This document shows, piece after piece, positions 1 to 5,266 of a stretch of DNA of 5,266 bases. Source of the stretch: JBFFXF01 sp041569895 (lineage in GTDB: Bacteria > Planctomycetota > UBA8108 > JACQVS01); the NCBI GenBank assembly GCA_041569895.1, contig JBFFXF010000391.1, forward strand, positions 1-5,266. The letters run 5' to 3'. Each line of letters opens with the position of its first letter. Positions within the stretch are counted from its first letter, which is position 1. The notes beneath the pieces are model-generated. The model saw nothing but the letters and a program-made list of their open reading frames with translations, searched no databases and was not told the origin of the DNA. Both the position numbers and the translations under genes were made by a program.

Positions 1-959
1 GCCACGCCGATGGCGTAGACGAACGGCAGCCCGGGCTCGCGGGCGAAGACGCGGCCCTTCGGCTCGCCGCCGGGAGGATCGGCGATCTCGTAGCGGTGAA
101 TGCGACCCCGCCGGTGCTCGAGCTCGATCACCATCCGCGGCCGGTCGAGACCGTAACGCGCGGGGTCCTCGAGCGCGTCGGTCACGAACTCCTCGACGCG
201 CCACGTGTTCAGCCGGTCGAGCAGCGCCGGAACGATCTCCATGTCCGCGCGGCCGGCCGATGGCTTCTCGATGTACCAGCGCTGCGTGCCGCGCCGCCGG
301 ACGAGCTCGAGCGTCGGGCGTCCGGGCCGCTCGGCCGTCAGCCGCACGGCGTCCTCCTTGGGGACCGGGAAGACCGCGCGGGAGCGCAGATCGCGGAGCC
401 CGACGTTGAAGTTCTTCTCCTTGAAGCGGGCACGCGACAGAAAGAGATCCTGCCCGTTGACGCGGTAGTACGCCAGCCGCGCCTGCGTGTCGTGGTGGTC
501 GCGACCGACCTCGATGACGTGCTCGCGCTCGATCGGCCCGCGGGTGCGGAAGCGCACGGTCATCGCGGGTCCGTCGTCGCCGAGGACCGTCTCGACGCCG
601 CCGTCGAGCAGCACCGGAGCGATGCGCTCGAGCTCGAGGATGCCGATGAGGATGCCGTCGACGCGCGCCGTCAACGCGTCGAACGGGAAGGGCTCGACGA
701 TGCGCCAGCGCGACAGGCCGCCGAACTCGTCGGGCTCGTAGCGCAGCAGCACGGGTCGCGGGCGGATCCCGAGCTCGCGGACCTCGGCCTGAGCGCCGGG
801 CTCGATGCGGATCTCGACGATGTCGTTGACCGTCAGGTCCGCGAAGAGGAGCCCCGCGCTCTCCTCGCCCGCCCGGTCGCGCTCGAAGACATACGCGTAC
901 GCTGTCAGCGCGACGGCGATGGCGAAGAGCACGGCGGTCGTCCTGAACGATGGCTGCAC
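1..959 (-). CDS. DUF4340 domain-containing membrane-anchored protein, C-terminus cut by window edge
   Basis: The frame is open from a GTG at 959-957 to the left edge, giving 319 residues. The start is chosen because AGGAG (971-967) lies 7 nt upstream, within the end of the GldG-like gene, 3 bp after whose stop this gene begins. A hydrophobic segment at about residues 7-25, followed by a charged stretch (ERDR), suggests one N-terminal membrane anchor with the rest in the periplasm. The remainder is soluble and beta-rich in character. It holds typical DUF4340 signatures: DLRSRAVF (190-197), RWYIEKP (227-233) and YGLDRP (269-274). Residues 39-165 and 197-319 look like two copies of one unit. DUF4340 proteins have no established biochemical role but often follow GldA/F/G-type exporter genes, so an accessory role in that complex is inferred. 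The family call is firm; the function is unknown. Confidence 0.88.
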   Translation of the reverse strand, partial: MQPSFRTTAVLFAIAVALTAYAYVFERDRAGEESAGLLFADLTVNDIVEIRIEPGAQAEVRELGIRPRPVLLRYEPDEFGGLSRWRIVEPFPFDALTARVDGILIGILELERIAPVLLDGGVETVLGDDGPAMTVRFRTRGPIEREHVIEVGRDHHDTQARLAYYRVNGQDLFLSRARFKEKNFNVGLRDLRSRAVFPVPKEDAVRLTAERPGRPTLELVRRRGTQRWYIEKPSAGRADMEIVPALLDRLNTWRVEEFVTDALEDPARYGLDRPRMVIELEHRRGRIHRYEIADPPGGEPKGRVFAREPGLPFVYAIGV

Positions 960-962
960 GCG

Positions 963-2459
963 TCAGCTCCTGCGTATGAAGTAGATGAAGGTACCGAAGC
1001 AGAGGACGATCCCCGGGAAGAGGAAGATCGGCACCCAGAAGAGGAACGCCGCGATGTCGGGACTCCACTTGATGCGCCGCTCGACCCATTCGTCGCCCGA
1101 CGTGCCGATCTCGCGCTCCTGTCCCAGGAGCCACCGCACCGAGTTGAGGGCGAGGTCGCGGTGCGAGAAGCGGTCGATCCAGAAGTTGGTGAAGGGCGAC
1201 GCGTCCCCGAAGACGACGACCCGCGTCGGCAGGTGGACGTATCCGGGCGGCGGACGATCCGGGCGGCGGCGGTGCACGGCGGCGCCCCACACGACGACAT
1301 GGGTCTCCTCGCCCTCGTCGATCCGCGCGTTGGCGTTGCGGTCGATGAAGACGGAGGCCAGCGACTCGGACGGCGGGCTCACCGTCTCGATGAGCATCTC
1401 CGCGGTGAGGTTGTCGCGGTACTGGAGCTCGAGCGGCCGCACGTGCTGGCCGAGCACCTCGAATCTCGTCGCCGAGAAGCCGCGCGTGATCGGGTGCAGC
1501 GGGTTCCACTTCAGCGCGACGACGACATCCGACCAGCGCGTCACGCCGCCCATGAACCGCTGCTTCTGAAACGCCTGCCCTCGCGCCACGCGGATCCCCC
1601 ACTCGTCGAGCAGCGTGTCGAGGCCCTCGGAACCCGGACCGAGCATGACGAGGAGCCGTCCCCCGTCGAGGAGGTAGTCGTGGATCTTCGCCCGGCCGGA
1701 ATCGTCGAAGGGCTTCGACGGGCTCATCATCAGCAGCAGGTCGCAGTCGGGCGGCACGGCCGCTCGCGTCGCCAGCGACAGCTCCTCGACCTCGTAGCCG
1801 TTGGCGCCGAGCTCCTCGCGCAGCCGCGAGGCGCCGTTCTGGCCGGTCTCCTTGATCGAGGCCTCGCCCCAGTCGCGCGACACGTAGATCTTTCGGCGCT
1901 CCTTGCGGATCAGCCGGGTGATGGCCGCCGTGAAGGCGCCCTCGGGGTCGATGCGGTGGATCTTGGGAGGATTCGTCTCCCAGGACGCGAGGTCGTCGAT
2001 CGGCACCACCTGCCAGAGGTCCTCGTCGCCGCTGCTGACGAAGATGAAGCTGTTCAACTGGCTCTGCGTCAGGCTGTACCGGTCGCGGATCTCGACCCAG
2101 CGCAGCGAGTCCTCCTGGCTCTGCAGGTTGAGCTCGGCCTCGATGCGGATCTTCGGCTGGTGGGCGACGTACTGGTTCAGGAAGCTCCTGCAGCGCGCGA
2201 AGACCTGGCGCTCGATGTGGGCGTTCTCGTGGAAGAGGAACGGGATGATTACCAGGATGTCGTTCTCGACGAGCTCGAGGCGATTCCGCGTCTCCTCCGA
2301 CAGCGTGTGCAGCCGCTCCTCCGTGAGGTCGACGCGATACGGGTGGCGGAAGACGATGATGTTCCCGATGACCAGGATGTAGAGCCCCAGGAAGACCACC
2401 GCCGCGAGGTTCAGCAGGCCGAGCCAGCGCTTGCGGCGGCTGAAGGTCTGCGCCGTCAT
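963..2459 (-). CDS. GldG-type ABC exporter auxiliary protein (ABC_transp_aux / DUF4350-like)
   Basis: The product has 498 residues. A GTG at 2465 is in frame, but it sits inside the Shine-Dalgarno sequence, so ATG 2459-2457 is preferred; this ATG overlaps the permease stop as ATGA. The protein has a basic N-terminus, a first membrane segment at about 13-36, and then the GldG hallmark RVDLTEERLHTLSEET (42-57). A large periplasmic region follows. It includes a GATase-like stretch at about 235-300 (DCDLLLMMSPSKPF, then LLDGGRLLVMLGPG) and a late segment with VVVFGDASPF and LNSVRWLLGQE. A second membrane segment lies at about 469-494, ending in a short basic tail. This two-anchor layout fits the family, which partners ABC-2 exporters of the GldA/GldF kind. 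Its molecular role is not settled. Oddities are RDWGE (195-199), where I expect a GHGE-like motif, and an EF-hand-like loop at 373-384. Confidence 0.9.
   Translation of the reverse strand: MTAQTFSRRKRWLGLLNLAAVVFLGLYILVIGNIIVFRHPYRVDLTEERLHTLSEETRNRLELVENDILVIIPFLFHENAHIERQVFARCRSFLNQYVAHQPKIRIEAELNLQSQEDSLRWVEIRDRYSLTQSQLNSFIFVSSGDEDLWQVVPIDDLASWETNPPKIHRIDPEGAFTAAITRLIRKERRKIYVSRDWGEASIKETGQNGASRLREELGANGYEVEELSLATRAAVPPDCDLLLMMSPSKPFDDSGRAKIHDYLLDGGRLLVMLGPGSEGLDTLLDEWGIRVARGQAFQKQRFMGGVTRWSDVVVALKWNPLHPITRGFSATRFEVLGQHVRPLELQYRDNLTAEMLIETVSPPSESLASVFIDRNANARIDEGEETHVVVWGAAVHRRRPDRPPPGYVHLPTRVVVFGDASPFTNFWIDRFSHRDLALNSVRWLLGQEREIGTSGDEWVERRIKWSPDIAAFLFWVPIFLFPGIVLCFGTFIYFIRRS
967..971 (-). 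promoter_or_regulatory. Shine-Dalgarno sequence of the DUF4340 gene
   Basis: AGGAG read on the minus strand, 7 nt before GTG 959-957. It lies in the last codons of the GldG-like gene. It decides the GTG start and suggests translational coupling across the 3-bp junction. Confidence 0.8.
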
Positions 2460-3211
2460 CGCCACCTCCTCCCCTCGATCGCCTTGACGGCGAAGAAGAG
2501 GGCGAACGCGGTGAAGCTCATGTAGAGGGCGATGTAGCGCAAGTCGACGAGACCGAGCGCATAGTCGTTATAGAAGTGGTGGTGGAAGCTGATGAAGTCG
2601 AAGAAGTTCTGCGCCTCGGGGTCCTTCGGGAACATGCCGCGGCACTGCTGCAGGAAGAAGAGGAAGAGGTTGACCGCCATGGCGACGATCGCGGCGATCA
2701 GCTGGTTTCGCGTCAGCGCCGAGCTCAGCACCCCGACGGCGTTGAGCAGCGCCCCGAGCGAGACGACGCCGACGTAGAACGCGAACACCGGACCCCAGTC
2801 CGGGTTGCCGAGCACCTCGAGGATGCCGACGAAGATCAGCAGCGTCGACCAGATCAGCGTGAAGAAACAGGTGGAGGCGAAGAACTTCCCGAGGACCACC
2901 TGGGTATCGGTGACCGGCGCCGTCATCAGCGTCTCGAACGTGCCGGTCCGCTTCTCCTCCGCGAACAGCCGCATGGTGAGGATCGGCGGGATCAGCAGGA
3001 AGAGGATCCAGAACGGCGCGAAGCCGAAGAGGAACTGGACGACGCGATCGATCTGCCGCGTGTCGAACCGAAACGTCGTCGTGTAGACGTAGAAGGTGAT
3101 GCCGTTCGTCAGGATGAAGACGAAAAGCACGACGTAGGCCGTCGGCGACAGGAAGTACGCCGAGAGCTCCCGCTGGAAGATCACTCGCAGGTTTCGCAGC
3201 GTCGCCGTCAT
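2456..3211 (-). CDS. ABC-2 type exporter permease (GldF-like)
   Basis: The product has 251 residues. It is the membrane-spanning half of an ABC-2 exporter and should dimerise and pair with the upstream ATPase in the inner membrane. About six hydrophobic segments are visible at residues 23-43, 58-80, 111-133, 142-164, 169-188 and 225-245. Between the second and third lies the characteristic cytoplasmic coupling stretch EEKRTGTFETLMTAPV (85-100) followed by GKF (108-110), as in GldF and related permeases. The C-terminus EGRRWR is also typical. The frame stays open further upstream, but ATG 3211-3209 is chosen. It forms an ATGA overlap with the ATPase stop, has GGAGG 7 nt upstream, and gives the usual family N-terminus (a short helix, RNLRVIFQREL, before the first membrane segment). 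Length is normal for the family. The transported substrate is unknown. Confidence 0.93.
   Translation of the reverse strand: MTATLRNLRVIFQRELSAYFLSPTAYVVLFVFILTNGITFYVYTTTFRFDTRQIDRVVQFLFGFAPFWILFLLIPPILTMRLFAEEKRTGTFETLMTAPVTDTQVVLGKFFASTCFFTLIWSTLLIFVGILEVLGNPDWGPVFAFYVGVVSLGALLNAVGVLSSALTRNQLIAAIVAMAVNLFLFFLQQCRGMFPKDPEAQNFFDFISFHHHFYNDYALGLVDLRYIALYMSFTAFALFFAVKAIEGRRWR
2465..2470 (-). promoter_or_regulatory. Shine-Dalgarno sequence of the GldG-like gene
   Basis: A full AGGAGG on the minus strand, 5 nt before ATG 2459-2457 and within the permease 3' end. Its last base is also the first base of the alternative GTG (2465-2463). That GTG would therefore sit on the ribosome-binding site itself, which is why the ATG is taken as the start. 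Confidence 0.82.
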
Positions 3212-4191
3212 GCCTCGGCCTCCGCGGGCGCCGGAGTCGCCGGCCGCCCGACGATCTCGAGGAACGCCTCCTCGAGCGTCACCTCCTCGCGATGGAGCTC
3301 TCGCAGCGTCCATCCGCGCTCGGCCGCCAGTCGAAAGATCGCCTCGCGCGGATCGCGACCGCGGCGCGGGCGCACGCGGTAGGTGCGCCGGCCGTCCCGG
3401 TCACCCTCGGCGGAGGGCTCGGAGGACACCGAGAGCAGTGCCTCGACCTCGTCGAGCGACTCGAGCGCCGCCCGCACGCCATCCGCCGGACCGGCGAGCT
3501 CGACGCGCACCGGGGAGACGTCGCGCACGCGCTGGCGCAGATTCTCGGCGCTGTCCTGCGCCGCGATGCGCCCCTCGTGGATGATGATGGCGCCCGAGCA
3601 GACGATCTCCACCTCGCTCAGGATGTGGGTCGAGAGGATCACCGTGCGGTCCTGCCCGACCTCGCGGAGCATGCTCCGGAACTGGATCACCTGCTTCGGG
3701 TCGAGGCCGACGGTGGGCTCGTCGAGGATGAGCACCCGCGGCCGCCCGAGCAGCGCATCGGCGAGGCCGACTCGCTGGCGGTACCCCTTCGACAGGGTGC
3801 CGATGATGCGCCGCTCGACGTCGGTGACGCCCGCCTGGTCGAGCGCGAGGCCCATCTCGCGGGCGCGGTCGCGACGCGCGATGCCCTTGAGCGCGGCGCG
3901 GAACTTGAGGAACTCGCGCACGCGCATCTCGGGGTAGAGCGGCACGCCCTCGGGGAGGTAGCCGATCGACCGCCGCACGGCGAGCGAGTCGCGGCTGACG
4001 TCGAAACCGGCGACGCGGACGCTGCCGCTGTCGCCGGAGAGAAAGCCGGTGAGGATGCGGAGCGTCGTCGTCTTGCCGGCGCCGTTGGGGCCGAGAAAGC
4101 CGACGATCTCCCGCTCATTGACCTCGAACCCGACGCCGTCGAGCGCGCGCACGGGACCGAAGTACTTCGTCAAGCCAGAGACGCTGATCAT
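3208..4191 (-). CDS. ABC transporter ATP-binding protein (GldA-like, ABC-2 exporter class)
   Basis: The product has 327 residues. It is the cytoplasmic ATPase that should drive the permease encoded directly after it. All nucleotide-binding motifs are intact: Walker A GPNGAGKT (34-41), signature LSKGYRQR (133-140), Walker B VLILDEP (153-159), D-loop GLDP (162-165) and switch histidine H189 in STHIL. The Q-loop position carries YLPE (78-81), with Glu in place of Gln, as is common in this GldA/drug-exporter branch. Residues of about 215-316 form the C-terminal accessory domain of this branch, ending in W-x-L-x-E-L and LEEAFLEIVG. A Pro/Ala/Glu-rich tail (PATPAPAEAEA) follows; part of its coding DNA doubles as the Shine-Dalgarno sequence of the permease gene. 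ATG 4191-4189 is used because it begins the standard family N-terminus. No strong Shine-Dalgarno sequence precedes it, only GAAG-like bases. It is the first gene of the exporter run. Confidence 0.95.
   Translation of the reverse strand: MISVSGLTKYFGPVRALDGVGFEVNEREIVGFLGPNGAGKTTTLRILTGFLSGDSGSVRVAGFDVSRDSLAVRRSIGYLPEGVPLYPEMRVREFLKFRAALKGIARRDRAREMGLALDQAGVTDVERRIIGTLSKGYRQRVGLADALLGRPRVLILDEPTVGLDPKQVIQFRSMLREVGQDRTVILSTHILSEVEIVCSGAIIIHEGRIAAQDSAENLRQRVRDVSPVRVELAGPADGVRAALESLDEVEALLSVSSEPSAEGDRDGRRTYRVRPRRGRDPREAIFRLAAERGWTLRELHREEVTLEEAFLEIVGRPATPAPAEAEA
3219..3223 (-). promoter_or_regulatory. Shine-Dalgarno sequence of the permease gene
   Basis: GGAGG on the minus strand, 7 nt before ATG 3211-3209. 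It is embedded in the codons for the Ala/Glu tail of the ATPase. With the ATGA overlap it indicates coupled translation of ATPase and permease, and supports this ATG over upstream in-frame starts. Confidence 0.78.
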
Positions 4192-4200
4192 ACTTGCTTC
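4192..4200. repeat. 9-bp direct repeat, copy 1 (next to the ATPase start)
   Basis: Plus-strand acttgcttc (minus-strand GAAGCAAGT) immediately abuts the ATPase start codon at 4191. An identical copy lies at 4296-4304. The bases on either side of the two copies differ. It also supplies the only Shine-Dalgarno-like bases (GAAG) for the ATPase. Confidence 0.6.
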
Positions 4201-4302
4201 GGGGGCCGGAGCTCGAAAACACGGCCGGATGGCCTGCTCCCGCTATCGGCTCGCGCCGGGGAGCGTCTTCGATGTTCCGGAATGCCGAACGTGCAACTTG
4301 CT
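4192..4302. other. Intergenic region between rpoN and the exporter operon
   Basis: This 111-bp gap is the only non-coding DNA in the window. It must hold any rpoN terminator and any promoter for the exporter run. I see no good sigma-70 -35/-10 pair and no GG-N10-GC sigma-54 core on the minus strand. The only notable hairpin is an imperfect one at 4274-4290 (GTTC/GAAC outer arms plus GG/CC with a bulged base, 4-nt loop), and no T-run follows it. Read-through from rpoN into the exporter genes is therefore possible. Confidence 0.6.
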
Positions 4303-4304
4303 TC
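4296..4304. repeat. 9-bp direct repeat, copy 2 (at the rpoN stop)
   Basis: Identical to the copy at 4192-4200. It includes two of the three bases of the rpoN stop codon (4305-4303). The copies bracket 95 bp of non-coding sequence. This could be a duplication or chance; no terminal inverted repeats are seen inside the bracketed segment. Confidence 0.6.
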
Positions 4305-5266
4305 AATACGCCCGTCGCTGACGCGACGAGGGGATGCCCTCGGCCTCACGGTACTTGGTGACCGTACGCCGGGAGATCTGGATGCCGCTCTCTTCGAGCT
4401 TGCGGACGATATCGATGTCGCTCAGGGGGCTCTTCTTGTCCTCCTGCGCGACGAAATCCTTGATCCTCTGAATGACGCTGCCGCGCGCCTCCAGTGTACC
4501 GTCCGACTTCTGCGCGCCCCCGGTAAAGAAGAACTTCAGCTCGTGGAGCCCCTGCGGGCTCTGCACGTACTTGCCGCTGATCGCCCGACTGATGGTCGAC
4601 ACGTGCACGCCGACGCGCTCGGCGACGTCGACCATCTTCAGCGGCTTGAGGTGCGAGATGCCGTTGCGGAAGAAGCCCTCCTGGATCTTGACGATCTCGC
4701 GCGCGATGCGCTCCAGCGTCGACTGCCGCTGCCGGATCGCCGACAGCAGCCACTCGGCGCTCTCGAGCTTCTTCTTGATGAACTTCTTGACCTCCGGATC
4801 CTTGCGCGACTGCTTGTAGAGGTTCCGGTAGTAGTCGCTGACGCGCAGCCGCGGGAGGTAGTCGGACTCGACGCGCACCTCGAGCCGCTCGTTGACCTCC
4901 TCGACCATGACGTCCGGCTTGATGAACTGCGGCGGCTCGCCGCCGAAGAGCTTCCCGGGAATCGGGTTGAGGCTGGCGATGGTCTCGGCCGCCGTCTTGG
5001 TCTCGTCGATGGTGATGCCGAGCGCCTTGGCGATCTTCGGCAGCCGGTTGTTGGCGAGGTCGTCGAGGTGGCTCTCGATGATCCTGGTCTCGATCGGGTA
5101 CGCCTGCGAGTCACGACGCAACTGCAGGAGAAGGCACTCCTTGAGGTCCTGGCCACCGATCCCGGGCGGGTCGAGCGACTGGACGACCTTCAGGGCCTTC
5201 TTCATCAGCTCCATCGTCACCCTGTTCGCCGCCTCCTCCCCGTCATCCTCCCGGACGTGCTCGACC
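4303..5266 (-). CDS. rpoN: RNA polymerase sigma-54 factor RpoN, N-terminus cut by window edge
   Basis: 320 residues are present and the frame runs off the right edge, so the start is outside the window. Sigma-54 proteins are usually about 450-500 residues; the missing part is the activator-responsive N-terminal region and the beginning of the core-binding domain. Numbering from the first whole codon in the window, the core-binding domain shows LDPPGI (31-36), KECLLLQL (42-49) and LNPIPGKLF (99-107). The DNA-binding part has a helix-turn-helix at about 210-233 (DVAERVGVHVSTISRAI), followed by the conserved KYVQSPQG and ELKFFF stretches. The RpoN box is SRRTVTKYRE at 298-307 (bases 4345-4374), against the canonical ARRTVAKYRE. 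It recognises the -24 element, and both changes are mild. Sigma-54 directs core polymerase to -24/-12 promoters and needs AAA+ enhancer-binding activators. A GTG at 5220 is in frame but falls inside the conserved core, so it is not a start. Confidence 0.97.
   Translation of the reverse strand, partial: VEHVREDDGEEAANRVTMELMKKALKVVQSLDPPGIGGQDLKECLLLQLRRDSQAYPIETRIIESHLDDLANNRLPKIAKALGITIDETKTAAETIASLNPIPGKLFGGEPPQFIKPDVMVEEVNERLEVRVESDYLPRLRVSDYYRNLYKQSRKDPEVKKFIKKKLESAEWLLSAIRQRQSTLERIAREIVKIQEGFFRNGISHLKPLKMVDVAERVGVHVSTISRAISGKYVQSPQGLHELKFFFTGGAQKSDGTLEARGSVIQRIKDFVAQEDKKSPLSDIDIVRKLEESGIQISRRTVTKYREAEGIPSSRQRRAY

Noticed and set aside
96..2525. An 809-codon open frame on the plus strand, the longest in the window
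   Set aside because: It runs antisense through three well-recognised minus-strand genes. Its product is a low-complexity mix of Asp, Glu, Arg, Val and His with no domain or membrane pattern, as expected from the stop-poor antisense frame of GC-rich genes.
3212..3313. A longer permease starting at 3313 with an extra 34 N-terminal residues
   Set aside because: The extra residues are an Arg/Gly/Ala-rich shadow of the ATPase tail. The ATG at 3211 has a Shine-Dalgarno sequence and begins at the family's normal N-terminus.
2576..3382. A 268-codon plus-strand open frame opposite the permease and ATPase
   Set aside because: Its product is extremely rich in Glu, Arg, Asp and Gln, with no recognisable fold. 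It is antisense to an intact permease with clear motifs.
4274..4290. Imperfect hairpin as a terminator for rpoN
   Set aside because: The stem is only 6 bp with a bulge, and no T-run follows on the minus strand, so it does not qualify as an intrinsic terminator.
4192..4302. A sigma-54 (-24/-12) promoter for the exporter operon
   Set aside because: TTGC-like strings exist in the gap, but none has a GG element at the required 10-bp spacing from a GC element.
4115..4306. A 63-codon minus-strand frame starting at a TTG that overlaps the rpoN stop
   Set aside because: It crosses the gap and runs into the ATPase gene out of frame. Its end is an Arg-rich shadow (RSRARARRRRVRGQ), and it has no Shine-Dalgarno sequence or recognised family. 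A short leader peptide cannot be excluded but has no support.

Overview
The window is a compact, high-GC (about two thirds G+C by eye) stretch of bacterial chromosome. All five genes I can support lie on the minus strand. Reading in the direction of transcription (right to left), they are: the C-terminal two thirds of sigma-54 (rpoN, cut by the right edge); a 111-bp gap; then a tight four-gene run made of an ABC ATPase, an ABC-2 type permease, a GldG-type auxiliary membrane protein and a DUF4340-type membrane-anchored protein (cut by the left edge). No RNA gene, CRISPR array, transposase or phage gene is visible.

The four-gene run looks like one operon. The ATPase/permease and permease/GldG junctions are ATGA overlaps, and GldG/DUF4340 are separated by only 3 bp. 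The last three genes each have a clear Shine-Dalgarno sequence inside the end of the gene before. The set resembles the GldA-GldF-GldG exporter first studied in gliding Bacteroidetes. The fourth, DUF4340 gene commonly accompanies this set in many non-gliding Gram-negative lineages. The likely arrangement is an inner-membrane exporter (two ATPase and two permease subunits) working with two mostly periplasmic accessory proteins. The substrate cannot be read from the sequence. The name does not imply that this organism glides.

The organism is probably a high-GC, sigma-54-containing Gram-negative bacterium. Acidobacteriota, Myxococcota/Deltaproteobacteria-like lineages or a related uncultured phylum would all fit, and nothing here decides between them. 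The gene set is known. The points worth a second look are an internal duplication in the DUF4340 protein, an EF-hand-like loop and an altered GHGE-type motif in the GldG-like protein, a 9-bp direct repeat that exactly brackets the rpoN-exporter gap, and the absence of the usual hpf/ptsN genes directly after rpoN. I do not see evidence of a wholly new system.
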